Positions 1 to 9,786 of a DNA stretch of 64,000 nt are shown here, piece after piece; the stretch's first letter is position 1; each line of letters starts with the position of its first letter. Under the pieces are notes generated by a model. The model was not told the origin of the DNA and did not search any database. It was given only the letters and a program-made list of their open reading frames with translations. Position numbers and translations under genes: made by a program. This stretch comes from Bartonella melophagi K-2C (GTDB taxonomy: Bacteria > Pseudomonadota > Alphaproteobacteria > Rhizobiales > Rhizobiaceae), in NCBI RefSeq assembly GCF_000278255.1, contig NZ_JH725081.1:368268-432267 (forward strand), given 5' to 3'.

Positions 1-416
1 TGATGTGTTGAGTTTTATAATTTAGCTTTTTGCATATGATCAAGGAATAATGGGATTAAATTAATACTGTTATGGTTGAGAGTTCATTATTTTCGCGGAT
101 CTTTAAGTGACTTCGAAATTTGGAGAGGTTTCTTCATTTTGCAAGATTTGTAACAGAAAAATATGATTGTGCATAAAGGGCATGACTATACGGGTTAATT
201 TATGAAGATCTTTGAACTGGATTAATGAGGGAGGGATGTTTTTATGTTTGTCAAAAAATCAAGATGTGAAACCGTACTTATATTTATAGTACAAAGGTGT
301 AATGTGGCCGTAAGAAGAAAAATCTATGTGACCTGAGGGTGATAAAAATAAGAGCTTAAGTGTTTTAATTAAGAAAATTTATGGCAAGTGAAATCAAGTG
401 AAATGGTGTGTGAAAA
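1..416. other. Left-edge spacer, nothing recognised
   Basis: AT-rich sequence with stop codons in all frames. I see no gene, tRNA or clear terminator. In related genomes, as I recall them, an acyltransferase gene (plsC) often follows the ftsE-ftsX-ydcF group, but no trace of it is visible here. Confidence 0.5.
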
Positions 417-1094
417 TTAAAATGCGGTTCTGATATATACTCCAATACTTTTAATATATTCAGAAGCAAGAATGCGCATTTGATTGACTTGTTTGATCCA
501 ACTGCCTGAAGCATTCTCTTTAATGGGATATGCAATAAAATGTATATGGGGCATTAAATGTTTAAGTTCGAGCAAAGAGCGCACCATATGATAATCATGC
601 GTGACAATATAAACTGTCTTATAGTTGTGTTGTTTAATCCAGGCAGCGCTTTCTTGAGCATTGCCTTTAGTATTTGTTGCTTCATATCCAAAATCAACAC
701 GAGAAGCCAAAAGATGCGGATTGATATGCGCGGTGTCAATCAGTTTATTAAGGTCAATTGTCGTATTGACTCCGCTGATCAATAGTCGAGAGCCAAGCCC
801 TTTTTGCAAGAGGTCAAACCCTGTTTTTATTCGATTTTCTCCACCTGTAAGAACAACAATTGCATCTGCTTGTGGCAAGGGGATTGGGGGGGTTAAGTGC
901 TCAATTTTTTCCGAGAAAGTAACGAATGTGGCACCAATGAACAAAATTATAATAAAAAGAGCAACTACTGTTAATGGTACATAGCGTGAAAAGCGTTTAT
1001 AGAACCGTAAGACACTTATGGTGGACTTTGCAATGCAACACTTGGGCGGATTATTGTGTGCTGATGATTGAAGATGGGGTGAAAGGTTTGTCAT
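417..1094 (-). CDS. YdcF/SanA-like DUF218 membrane protein
   Basis: The predicted protein has an N-terminal hydrophobic helix (about residues 30-60, rich in V/I/L/F), then the DUF218 fold with the motif DAIVVLTGG and, further on, a THDYHMVRS stretch typical of the YdcF/ElyC/SanA family. Family members are envelope-associated and linked to peptidoglycan or polysaccharide metabolism; the exact reaction is not established. The ATG at 1094 lies four bases after the ftsX stop. An in-frame TTG at 1127 would overlap ftsX and is less likely. The gene is probably the last of an ftsE-ftsX-ydcF transcript. A C7 run on the coding strand (886-892) lies within the segment encoding PPIPLP. Confidence 0.85.
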   Translation of the reverse strand: MTNLSPHLQSSAHNNPPKCCIAKSTISVLRFYKRFSRYVPLTVVALFIIILFIGATFVTFSEKIEHLTPPIPLPQADAIVVLTGGENRIKTGFDLLQKGLGSRLLISGVNTTIDLNKLIDTAHINPHLLASRVDFGYEATNTKGNAQESAAWIKQHNYKTVYIVTHDYHMVRSLLELKHLMPHIHFIAYPIKENASGSWIKQVNQMRILASEYIKSIGVYIRTAF

Positions 1095-1098
1095 GAAA

Positions 1099-2073
1099 CT
1101 AAAATAAACCGTTTTCGTGCTGATCAATTTTTTTAAGTTGTGCTAAAATAGTAATCCGACTTGTTAGTGTGGTGAGAAGGGATACAAAAAGAATAAGGCT
1201 AAGAATTTTCCCATAGGTAGAGAGATTTATCGAAAAATGTCCAAACAAAGCGGTAATTTGGCTGCTTTGTGCTGTGCCCAAGTTATTATTTGTCCAGAAG
1301 AAAAAGGCGCTAAAGAGAAATGCGCCCGCAACACCACCATACAATGCACCACGTAGTGCTGTTTTAAAAAAATGCCAGTCAAATTGTTTAGCAATGAAAT
1401 GGGGGTCAGTGCCAAGGAAATGTAAGACATTGATAATATGAGAATTTTCTGCAAGTGCGTTGCGTGTTGCAAAGATAATCGTAAACATAAGCGAGCTTAA
1501 AACCAGTGCTAAAATTGAAAAGCCGATAAGAACAGTTGTTTTTGCCATTGTCACAAAACGATTGACCCAAAAGCGATGATCATCAAACTGGCCGCCTGGG
1601 ATATGTGTTTTAATGGCTTGGTTGATGGCATGAAAGTCGGTTTTTTCATCCTTGTTTAAAGTGACAATAATAAGCCGGGGAATAGGCAATTTGCTCAAGG
1701 TTAAGCCTGTTCCAAGCCATGGTTCAAGCAATTTTTCAGTGGCTGCTTGATCAACAATTTTAGCTTCTTTTACACCGTGAAATGTTGTGACTAATTGAAC
1801 TGCATTGTGCAGAGCTTGTTCAATATCGACATTTTCAACGGGGTGTATGTGAATTGTTGCTTCATTGCTAATTTGAGTATTCCAATTGTGAGCAGCTTGG
1901 TGCACTAAATCAACACCGCTTAATGTTAAACTTGCAAGAAATGTCATAATAGCAATCACAACAACCAAAGCTTTTCCAGAAATATTATCACTGGGAATAA
2001 TAGCAGTTTTAGTTGTTTTATTGCGTGTAAAAATTGATTTTTGAATGCGAAAGATGGGGAAAGACTTAGTCAT
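1099..2073 (-). CDS. ftsX: Cell division protein FtsX
   Basis: This is an integral membrane partner of FtsE. The 324-residue protein has a cytoplasmic N-terminus, a first membrane helix near residues 30-50 (ALVVVIAIMTFLASL), a periplasmic domain to about 170, and three further helices near 175-200, 230-255 and 285-310, the usual four-helix FtsX plan. FtsEX couples ATP binding and hydrolysis to activation of septal peptidoglycan hydrolases and does not act as a classic transporter. Its start overlaps the ftsE stop by 8 bp, indicating translational coupling. The stop is TAG. Confidence 0.95.
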   Translation of the reverse strand: MTKSFPIFRIQKSIFTRNKTTKTAIIPSDNISGKALVVVIAIMTFLASLTLSGVDLVHQAAHNWNTQISNEATIHIHPVENVDIEQALHNAVQLVTTFHGVKEAKIVDQAATEKLLEPWLGTGLTLSKLPIPRLIIVTLNKDEKTDFHAINQAIKTHIPGGQFDDHRFWVNRFVTMAKTTVLIGFSILALVLSSLMFTIIFATRNALAENSHIINVLHFLGTDPHFIAKQFDWHFFKTALRGALYGGVAGAFLFSAFFFWTNNNLGTAQSSQITALFGHFSINLSTYGKILSLILFVSLLTTLTSRITILAQLKKIDQHENGLF

Positions 2074-2725
2074 AAATTGTCATCCGTCCATTATGAAGAA
2101 TCATACGTCGTGCTGCGACTTGTTCCATCAATGTGACATCATGGGTGGCAATGACAACAGCTGTTCCAAAACGATTTAATTCAATAAATAAGCGCAAAAG
2201 GCGTTTTGCTAAAGGCGGATCAACATTTCCTGTTGGTTCATCAGCAAGAAGAATTTCAGGTTGATCGATGAGAGCGCGTGCAATTGCCACTCTTTGTTTT
2301 TCTCCACCTGAAAGAACAGGCGGTAAAGCGTGAATATGGTTTCCAAGACCAACCCATTGTAAGAGATCTTCTACTTCACTGCGATATGTTGCTTCTTCTT
2401 GCCCTTTAATGCGTAGAGGCAACGCAACATTTTCGTAAGTTGTCATATGATCAAGCAAGCGAAAATCTTGAAAGACAACACCAATGCGTTGTCGTAAAGC
2501 AGGAAGTTCTTGTCGTTTAAGTAAGGCTGTATCATTTCCAAATAGATCAATATGACCACGGGTTGGTCTGATAGACAAAAACATCATACGCATCAAGGAT
2601 GTTTTACCCGCCCCAGACGCTCCAGTTAAAAATTGAAATGATCCATGCGGAATATGAAAGCTTACGTCATGGAGGATTTCAGACCCCATCCCATAGCGCA
2701 AACCGACATTTTCAAAACGAATCAC
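2066..2725 (-). CDS. ftsE: Cell division ATP-binding protein FtsE
   Basis: This ABC ATPase of 219 residues carries a Walker A motif GASGAGKT at residues 35-42, a Q-loop (VFQDFRLL), the signature LSGGEKQR, Walker B ILLADEPTGNVD and the switch histidine in ATHD. Length and motifs match FtsE of the FtsEX divisome complex. It is the first gene of the minus-strand group ftsE-ftsX-ydcF. About 170 bp of AT-rich DNA lies between it and the acs stop and could hold its promoter. Confidence 0.95.
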   Translation of the reverse strand: MIRFENVGLRYGMGSEILHDVSFHIPHGSFQFLTGASGAGKTSLMRMMFLSIRPTRGHIDLFGNDTALLKRQELPALRQRIGVVFQDFRLLDHMTTYENVALPLRIKGQEEATYRSEVEDLLQWVGLGNHIHALPPVLSGGEKQRVAIARALIDQPEILLADEPTGNVDPPLAKRLLRLFIELNRFGTAVVIATHDVTLMEQVAARRMILHNGRMTIYD

Positions 2726-2893
2726 TCTAAGTTACCACTTTTGCTTTTAAATTTAAGTCATTATCATTGACTTTTTTTATAGTAGTTTCAAGTTTTTACA
2801 CTCGATGTTCTTTGGATGTTCCTTTTGCCATTTTTCCTATTTGAAGTTGTATTGATGATTTAAAATGGGGTGTTGGTGGTGTATTTGTGTATT

Positions 2894-4858
2894 TTACGCT
2901 AAGCACCGATCTTCTGTATTTTGGCGGTTAGCGATAAGTTCGTCAACAACCTGTGGTTCAGACAGGGGTGAAATGTCTCCTAGATTATCAAAATTATTTT
3001 CAGCGATTTTACGCAAAATACGTCTCATAATTTTTCCTGATCGTGTTTTGGGCAATTGAGGAGCAAATTGAATTTTATCTACTGTGGCGATAGGCCCAAT
3101 TTTTTTTCTAACGTGTTGAATCAATTTTTGACGTAATTCTTCATCCGCTGGTGTGTTATGCATTAAAGTGACAAAACTATAGATTCCCTGCCCTTTGATA
3201 GGATGAGGATATCCCACAACAGCTGCTTCTAAAACAGTAGGATGTGAAACAAGTGCTGATTCAATTTCAGCGGTTCCTAGTCTGTGTCCAGAGACATTGA
3301 GAATATCATCCACCCGCCCTGTAATCCAATAGTAGCCATCACTGTCGCGTTTACAGCTATCACCTGTAAAATATTTTCCTTTATAAGAAGAAAAATACGT
3401 TTGAATAAAACGCTGGTGATCATTATAGAGAGTACGCATTTGGCCAGGCCATGAATCTATAATACAAAGATTACCTTCACCTTCGCCTTCCAGAACATTG
3501 CCTTGAGAGTCAATGATTTGAGGTTGAATGCCAAAAAAAGGATGTGTAGCTGACCCAGCTTTAAGTTCTGTAGCTCCGGGTAATGGAGTAATCATATGAC
3601 CCCCTGTTTCCGTTTGCCACCATGTGTCAAGAATGGGACAGCGGCTGTTCCCAACCGTATGGTAAAACCATTTCCATGCTTCTGGATTAATGGGTTCGCC
3701 TACAGTGCCTAAAAGACGTAGAGATGTTCTTTTAGAGCGTTTGATGAATGAAGTTCCTGCGCCCATTAAAGTACGAATAGCGGTTGGTGCGGTATAAAGC
3801 GTATTCACTTTATGCTTATCAACAATTTCCCAGAATCTCCCCTGATCGGGAAAAGTTGGAGAGCCTTCAAAGATTAAAGTTGTAGCGCCGTTACATAAAG
3901 GCCCATAAACAAGATAAGAATGGCCAGTAATCCAGCCAATATCAGCAGTACACCAATAAATTTCACCAGGATGGTAATCAAAAACATATTGATGCGTCAT
4001 TGATACATAGATGAGATAACCAGCTGTGGTATGCACGACGCCTTTTGGTGTTCCTGTTGATCCTGAGGTATAAAGGATAAAAAGTGGATCTTCAGCATTC
4101 ATTTTTTCTGGAGGGCAATCGGTTTTGGTGTGTTGCACTTCTTTATGGTACCAGAAATCACGTCCTTTGACCCAATCAATTGGTTCATTTGTGCGCTGTA
4201 TGACCATAACTTGTTTTACATGCACATTGTGGTGTGCTGCAAGATTAATGGCACAATCAATATTATTTTTTAGATCGATCCGTTTGCCTCCCCGCACAGC
4301 TTGATCAGAAGTGATAACAAAAGTTGATTTACAATCAATCATACGTTTTGCTATAGCTTCAGGGGAAAAACCAGCGAAGATAACCGAATGAATAGCGCCA
4401 ATACGGGCACATGCCAGCATTGCGTACACTGCTTCAGGAATCATTGGTAGATAGATGATGACTCTATCGCCTTTTTGAACGCCTCTGTTTTTTAAGATAT
4501 TGGCAACACAGCAGACCTTCTCATACAATTTATTATAGGTTATTTTTTTATCAAAATAAGGGTTATCACCTTCCCAAATGAGTGCAATTTGGTTTCCATG
4601 TTTTTTTAAATGGCGGTCAATGCAATTATAGGCAACATTTGTGACTCCATCTTCGTACCATTGAATTGATACATTGCCATTAAAGCATGTATTTTTTGCT
4701 TTTGTGTAGGGTTTAAACCAGTCAATACGCTGACCATGTTTTGCCCAGAAAGCTTCGGGATCATAAATGCTTTCTTGATACCATTGCAGATAAGTGTCGT
4801 TATCAATCAAGGTATTTTTTTGGATACTAGCTGGTATTGAATAGATTTTATCAGACAT
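2894..4858 (-). CDS. acs: Acetyl-CoA synthetase
   Basis: The AMP-forming enzyme converts acetate, ATP and CoA to acetyl-CoA. The 654-residue length equals the usual Acs. The adenylation P-loop [11 protein letters not shown] is near residue 265, followed by [10 protein letters not shown], the hinge region around [15 protein letters not shown], and the C-terminal [11 protein letters not shown] whose lysine is the conserved acetylation site controlling Acs. I chose the ATG at 4858 because a strong GGGGAGGAG ribosome site precedes it; the open frame extends 13 codons further upstream without such a site. The gene stands alone between long spacers. Confidence 0.96.
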   Translation of the reverse strand: MSDKIYSIPASIQKNTLIDNDTYLQWYQESIYDPEAFWAKHGQRIDWFKPYTKAKNTCFNGNVSIQWYEDGVTNVAYNCIDRHLKKHGNQIALIWEGDNPYFDKKITYNKLYEKVCCVANILKNRGVQKGDRVIIYLPMIPEAVYAMLACARIGAIHSVIFAGFSPEAIAKRMIDCKSTFVITSDQAVRGGKRIDLKNNIDCAINLAAHHNVHVKQVMVIQRTNEPIDWVKGRDFWYHKEVQHTKTDCPPEKMNAEDPLFILYTSGSTGTPKGVVHTTAGYLIYVSMTHQYVFDYHPGEIYWCTADIGWITGHSYLVYGPLCNGATTLIFEGSPTFPDQGRFWEIVDKHKVNTLYTAPTAIRTLMGAGTSFIKRSKRTSLRLLGTVGEPINPEAWKWFYHTVGNSRCPILDTWWQTETGGHMITPLPGATELKAGSATHPFFGIQPQIIDSQGNVLEGEGEGNLCIIDSWPGQMRTLYNDHQRFIQTYFSSYKGKYFTGDSCKRDSDGYYWITGRVDDILNVSGHRLGTAEIESALVSHPTVLEAAVVGYPHPIKGQGIYSFVTLMHNTPADEELRQKLIQHVRKKIGPIATVDKIQFAPQLPKTRSGKIMRRILRKIAENNFDNLGDISPLSEPQVVDELIANRQNTEDRCLA

Positions 4859-5172
4859 AATTCTCCTCCCCATGTGTTTTATAGAAAAAACGACCATGTG
4901 TTCTAATAATTATTTAAACTTATTCCTCCATAAGCTTTATAGTCAGAATAAAAGCTTATTTTTAAAATAAACTATTTGGTAGGACTTTGAAAGTATTATT
5001 TTTTTGGGTTTGTTGTCGTTATGTTAAGAGAAGTGTTTCTATGCTCAAAAAAGCGTTTTAATAAAGAAACATTTTGGAATTTTTGGAGGGATGAGGAAAT
5101 ATATGAACTGCCTTTTAGAAAGGGAGGGGTATAATTTTGAGAGAGGGGTATATAATTTAAGCAAAAGAGCAC
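4859..5172. other. Spacer upstream of acs with a short duplicated motif
   Basis: This AT-rich spacer must hold the acs promoter, reading to the left, but I cannot place -35 and -10 boxes with confidence. At 5123-5158 a motif of the form GAGGGGTAT(AT)AATTT occurs twice in tandem. No ORF is credible. Confidence 0.4.
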
Positions 5173-5853
5173 TTAGAGTGGACGTTGTCCAAACAAAGCT
5201 GTACCAATACGAAGGGTATTTGCACCAAATTGAAGAGCGGTTTTAAAGTCATTTGACATACCCATAGACAGTTTTGAAACACCAGCTCTTTTTGCAAGTT
5301 TAGCTAAAAGGGCAAAATAGGGGCCAGAATTTTCTTCAACTGGGGGAATTGCCATGAGGCCTATAATATCAAGCCCATATTGATTTTTACATAGGGTTAC
5401 AAAATCAGCCACTTCTTGCGGTGCAATGCCACTTTTTTGTGGTTCTAATCCGATATTGACTTGAACATAACAAGGAAGATATTTTTTTTGTTTGTGCATT
5501 TCTTCGGATAATTTTTGGGCTATTTTTTCTCGATCGACGGTTTGAATAATATCAAAAATTTTGACAGCTTCTGCTGTTTTGTTAGATTGTAAGGGGCCGA
5601 TAAGATGGAGTTTTATGGCTTCAAATTGCTGTCGTAGGAAAGGCCATTTTTGTGCTGCTTCTTGTACACGGTTTTCAGCAAAGAGTCGTTGACCTGCTTG
5701 CAGTAGTGGAACAATATGTTGTGCAGCAACGGTTTTTGAAACAGCAATTAACTCAACACTCTCTAATGAGCAGTGGTATTCTTTGCACGTTGCAGCAATG
5801 TCTTGTTGAAGGTTTTTCCACGCTTCAATGGAGGAGGTATTGAGTGTGCCCAT
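5173..5853 (-). CDS. YggS/PLPHP pyridoxal-phosphate homeostasis protein
   Basis: This is a single-domain fold-type III PLP-binding protein of 226 residues, the normal size. The cofactor lysine is in LIAVSK at residue 40. Other family landmarks are FAENRVQE, HLIGPLQSNK and the C-terminal LSMGMSNDFKTA plus LRIGTALFG. The family buffers PLP levels and affects amino-acid pools; it has no known catalytic turnover. The gene is divergent from leuS with about 145 bp between them. The start lacks a strong ribosome site, so the precise N-terminus is less certain than the identity. Confidence 0.93.
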   Translation of the reverse strand: MGTLNTSSIEAWKNLQQDIAATCKEYHCSLESVELIAVSKTVAAQHIVPLLQAGQRLFAENRVQEAAQKWPFLRQQFEAIKLHLIGPLQSNKTAEAVKIFDIIQTVDREKIAQKLSEEMHKQKKYLPCYVQVNIGLEPQKSGIAPQEVADFVTLCKNQYGLDIIGLMAIPPVEENSGPYFALLAKLAKRAGVSKLSMGMSNDFKTALQFGANTLRIGTALFGQRPL

Positions 5854-5997
5854 GTTTTGTTGTGCCTGTTTTTTGTTTAAAGTTTTGAGTCATTGTTTAT
5901 AAAAGCTTTTAAAATTTCTATTGAAGAGGTTGACGGTAGCTTTAATCCATGGTGAAGCATTTACAAAGCTTTTTGGTTCAATTTTGTAAAGAGTATA

Positions 5998-8628
5998 ATG
6001 GGAATGACAATTGAGCGCTATAATCCACGTGCACGTGAACAACAATGGCAAGCGGTTTGGGATGAAAGACAAATTTTTCAAACCTCTCATGATGATGGGC
6101 GTGAAAAATATTACGTTTTGGAGATGTTTCCCTATCCTTCAGGGCGCATTCATATGGGGCATGTGCGCAATTATACCATGGGAGATGTTGTTGCACGTTA
6201 TAAACGTGCCAAAGGGTTTAATGTGCTGCATCCCATGGGGTGGGATGCTTTTGGTATGCCAGCTGAAAATGCTGCCATGCAAAATAAGGTGCATCCAAAA
6301 GTTTGGACTTATCAAAATATTGCAGTGATGCGTGGGCAATTAAAGCAATTGGGGCTTTCTTTAGATTGGTCACGTGAATTTGCAACTTGCGATGTGGAAT
6401 ATTATCATCGTCAACAAATGCTCTTTCTTGACTTTTATGAAAAGGGACTGATTGCACGTAAAGTGGCCAAGGTGAATTGGGACCCTGTTGACCACACAGT
6501 TTTAGCCAATGAGCAGGTTGTTGATGGAAGAGGTTGGCGTTCAGGTGCCTTGGTTGAACAGCGAGAATTGATTCAGTGGTTTTTCAAAATCAGTGATTTT
6601 AGTGAAGATTTATTAAAAGGACTTGAGAAGCTTGATAAGTGGCCAGAAAAAGTCCGCATTATGCAAAAGAACTGGATTGGTAAATCACAAGGCCTTTTGA
6701 TTGGTTGGGCTTTAGATAAGACAAATGTTGCTGATGATATATGCCAAGCATTTGATGAAGTTGTCTGTTATTCAACCCGCCCAGATACTTTATTTGGAGC
6801 ATCTTTTTTAGCTCTTTCTATAGATCATCCGATTGCGCAGGCTTTGGCGCAAAAAGACAACGAGCTTGCTGCTTTTATTGAAAATTGCCGCTGTGGTAGC
6901 ATGACAACTGAAGCACTTGAAACAGCTGAAAAACAAGGATTTCGCACGAAGCTTTTAGCTGTTCATCCATTTGATTCAATGGTGCGTATTCCTATCTATA
7001 TCGCTAATTTTGTATTCATGGATTATGGGACGGGTGCTATTTTTGGGTGTCCTGCCCATGACCAAAGGGATTTAGATTTTGCGCGTAAATATGGTCTTCC
7101 TGTACGAGCGGTGGTTTTGCCAAAAGGTGCTGATGCCAAGGATTTTATGATTTCTGAAACGGCTTACAGCGGTGAAGGCGTGATGATTAATTCAGATTTT
7201 TTGAATGGTCTTACGGTGAGGAAAGCTTTTGAAGCAGTTGCTAAACGCCTTGAAAAACAGATCTTAAATGGTAAACCTCAGGGGAAAAGAACTGTGCAAT
7301 TTCGATTGCGTGATTGGGGAATTTCGCGTCAACGTTATTGGGGGTGCCCGATACCTATAGTTCATTGTGCTACTTGCGGGGTGGTTCCTGTGGCACGCAC
7401 TGATTTGCCAGTTGTCTTGCCTGATGATGTGACTTTTGATAAGCCTGGCAATCCTCTTGCACGCCATGAAAAGTGGCAAGAAGTCACTTGCCCTTCTTGT
7501 GGGCAGTTGGCAAAGCGCGAAACCGATACAATGGATACATTTGTGGATTCTTCTTGGTATTATGCGCGTTTTATCTCACCTAGAGCACAAGAACCAACGG
7601 ACCAGAAAAAAACGGCACAGTGGTTGCCTGTTCAACAATATATTGGTGGTATTGAACATGCGATTTTACATCTTTTATATGCACGTTTTTTTATGCGTGC
7701 GATGAAGATTTCTGGCCATGTTAGTGTGGATGAGCCCTTTGAGGGGTTGTTTACGCAAGGCATGGTTGTTCATGAAACCTACCGTAATGAACAAGGGTGG
7801 GTTGCACCAACGGAGGTTTCCATTGTTGAAAAAGACGGGAAACGCCAGGCTTATAAATTAACCGATCAAAGTCATGTGACGATTGGTTCAATTGAAAAAA
7901 TGTCGAAATCAAAAAAGAATATTATTGATCCTGATGATATTATTGCTTCTTACGGGGCAGATACGGTGCGCTGGTTTATGTTGTCTGATTCTCCTCCTGA
8001 GCGTGATGTCATTTGGACAGAAGCAGGAATTGAAGGAGCACATCGCTTTGTGCAACGCATTTGGCGCTGTGTGGCTTTGAGTGCTTCAGTTTTGAAGGAA
8101 GTTGAACCGTGCACAGGCTGTCACGGTGAAGCTTTTGAGCTGTCAAAAGCAGCACATCGCACACTTTGTGCTGTGGAGGATGATTTAGAAAAACTTGCCT
8201 TTAATCGGGCAGTTGCACGCCTTTATGAATTATTAAATACGATGATGCCATTTTTAAATAGGGTGGAAAATATTGATGATGAAATGAAATCTGCTTTGCG
8301 CCAAGCAATGGATTTTTTCTTTGCAATGATTGCACCTATAATGCCGCATTTGGCAGAAGAATGTCATGCTGCTTTTGGGGGGAAAACACTAATTTGTGAA
8401 CTTTCTTGGCCTGTTTTTGACCCTGCATTGACAATTGAAGAGTTTATTACTTTGCCGGTGCAGATTAATGGTAAAAAACGCGGTGATATCACCCTTTGTG
8501 TGACAGCCAATAAAGAGGAAATTGAAAAGGCAGTTTTGGCTCTTGAATGTGTTAAAGCGCAGCTGGTAGAAAAGTCGGTGAAGAAAGTTATTATTGTTCC
8601 ACAAAGGATCATCAATGTCGTTATTTAA
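5998..8628 (+). CDS. leuS: Leucyl-tRNA synthetase
   Basis: This class I aminoacyl-tRNA synthetase has 876 residues. The HIGH-type motif reads HMGH at residues 52-55 within [12 protein letters not shown]. The CP1 editing domain follows, including TRPDTLFGA and the [15 protein letters not shown] block. The KMSKS motif (EKMSKSKKN) is near residue 634, with the anticodon-binding and C-terminal domains after it. A second ATG at 6004 is also possible; AAAGAG precedes the first. The coding end overlaps the start of lptE by 14 bp, so the two are cotranslated, an arrangement common in Rhizobiales. Confidence 0.98.
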   Translation: MGMTIERYNPRAREQQWQAVWDERQIFQTSHDDGREKYYVLEMFPYPSGRIHMGHVRNYTMGDVVARYKRAKGFNVLHPMGWDAFGMPAENAAMQNKVHPKVWTYQNIAVMRGQLKQLGLSLDWSREFATCDVEYYHRQQMLFLDFYEKGLIARKVAKVNWDPVDHTVLANEQVVDGRGWRSGALVEQRELIQWFFKISDFSEDLLKGLEKLDKWPEKVRIMQKNWIGKSQGLLIGWALDKTNVADDICQAFDEVVCYSTRPDTLFGASFLALSIDHPIAQALAQKDNELAAFIENCRCGSMTTEALETAEKQGFRTKLLAVHPFDSMVRIPIYIANFVFMDYGTGAIFGCPAHDQRDLDFARKYGLPVRAVVLPKGADAKDFMISETAYSGEGVMINSDFLNGLTVRKAFEAVAKRLEKQILNGKPQGKRTVQFRLRDWGISRQRYWGCPIPIVHCATCGVVPVARTDLPVVLPDDVTFDKPGNPLARHEKWQEVTCPSCGQLAKRETDTMDTFVDSSWYYARFISPRAQEPTDQKKTAQWLPVQQYIGGIEHAILHLLYARFFMRAMKISGHVSVDEPFEGLFTQGMVVHETYRNEQGWVAPTEVSIVEKDGKRQAYKLTDQSHVTIGSIEKMSKSKKNIIDPDDIIASYGADTVRWFMLSDSPPERDVIWTEAGIEGAHRFVQRIWRCVALSASVLKEVEPCTGCHGEAFELSKAAHRTLCAVEDDLEKLAFNRAVARLYELLNTMMPFLNRVENIDDEMKSALRQAMDFFFAMIAPIMPHLAEECHAAFGGKTLICELSWPVFDPALTIEEFITLPVQINGKKRGDITLCVTANKEEIEKAVLALECVKAQLVEKSVKKVIIVPQRIINVVI

Positions 8629-9211
8629 GTGGGTATTTTGTGCTGGTTTTACTTGTTTGTTCATGTTTCTTTATGGGTGTAGTGTTGAGCCTCTTTATCG
8701 TCAAAAGGTTCAAGGGGGGGGGCAGGTGGCATCACAACCGGGTGGTGCTGCCTTGCATGGGAAGCATTCAAAAGCGGTTTCTTCAGATCTTGCTGCAAAA
8801 TTTGCTACAGTTGTTGTTGAGGAACCTTCAGATCGTTTTGGTCAGATGGTCCGCAATCATTTATTGTTTCTTATGTATGGGAATGGAAGCAAGCCTTCAG
8901 TTCCGGTTTATCAATTATCACTGCACACATCAGTTGCTACGCACACATCTGTGCAAGTAGAAATTTATGAAGATCCAGATGGAATAGGGCGTTCTTCTGT
9001 TGGGACAGTGATAAGCAGGGCTTCTTATATATTAAGAGATATGAATAATGTTGTTGTTGCTAAAGGTAAAGGAGCTATGAGTGCATCTTTTGACCGGCTT
9101 CGTCAAGAATATGCAACAGTGCAAGCTGAAGAAAATGCGCAAAAGCGTGTAGCTGAAGAGTTGGCTGAACAAATTTTTATGTTACTTTCAAAAGATTTGG
9201 TAAAACTTTAA
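8615..9211 (+). CDS. lptE: LPS-assembly lipoprotein LptE
   Basis: This is a small outer-membrane lipoprotein of 198 residues. The signal peptide ends in the lipobox LYGC at residues 19-22, followed by SVEPLY, typical of the alphaproteobacterial LptE family that plugs LptD and helps insert lipopolysaccharide. The ATG at 8615, inside the leuS end, has AAAGGATC upstream. A run of nine G residues (8714-8722) encodes Gly34-36 just after the lipobox and is a candidate slippage site. holA, which usually follows in Rhizobiales, is absent from the next 575 bp. Confidence 0.85.
   Translation: MSLFKWVFCAGFTCLFMFLYGCSVEPLYRQKVQGGGQVASQPGGAALHGKHSKAVSSDLAAKFATVVVEEPSDRFGQMVRNHLLFLMYGNGSKPSVPVYQLSLHTSVATHTSVQVEIYEDPDGIGRSSVGTVISRASYILRDMNNVVVAKGKGAMSASFDRLRQEYATVQAEENAQKRVAEELAEQIFMLLSKDLVKL
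8714..8722 (+). repeat. G9 homopolymer inside lptE
   Basis: Nine consecutive G residues lie in the coding sequence just after the signal peptide. Gain or loss of one or two bases would shift the frame and remove LptE beyond residue 36. Shorter G tracts also occur at 886-892 (inside ydcF), 9542-9549 (noncoding) and 21220-21226. Confidence 0.85.
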
Positions 9212-9786
9212 GCGCTTTTTATGCAATAGCTTATTCATAATTAAAGTTTGGTTGGTTTTTGTACAAAAGAGGCGTCAAAATACCAATTGATTGGAAATAT
9301 TTGTAATCTTTTTATCAATGATAAGGTGTTTATCAATTACAAGATATTTTGAACATAAAATTATTTCTGACAAAAAGGCTTTACGTCTGCACTGTTTAAT
9401 ATTGCCTTTTTGACATGGTGAGTGATGTTAGAAATAGTGCAAATGGGGAGGGTTTAAGTTTGTATTATTTATCTATGTGTGATGCAAATTTCATAAAAGC
9501 TTCTGTAGCATTAATTGTACGCTCATTGAGTGTTCTGTAAAGGGGGGGGTAGAAATAAACGGGAGAATGATTTGCGAGATTTAAGTGAAGTGGTGAGGTT
9601 GGTAATCTTAAGAGTTTTTTTTAAGTGGCAAGGCTGGTTGATTGGAGTGAGAATAAAATAGGAATATTGGTTGATTATTGTTGATATGGAGTGGGGGAGC
9701 GACAAGGAAGAATAGTAAGGTAAGATTAAGAGTTGTTAAACTCAATGCAATGCCAAGAAATGCTCGTATAAAAGGGGAAATCAAAC
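9212..9786. other. Long spacer between lptE and priA
   Basis: No credible gene is present. It holds an inverted repeat CAAAAAGGC/GCCTTTTTG (9371-9379 and 9404-9412, 24-nt loop), which may be a weak end-of-transcript structure for leuS-lptE, and a G8 run at 9542-9549. Short minus-strand open frames across 9523-9823 are low complexity and lack ribosome sites. The priA ribosome site AAGGGG lies at the right end. Confidence 0.5.

Noticed and set aside
64..416. Possible plsC remnant after the ydcF gene
   Set aside because: No acyltransferase motif such as H-x4-D could be found in any frame.
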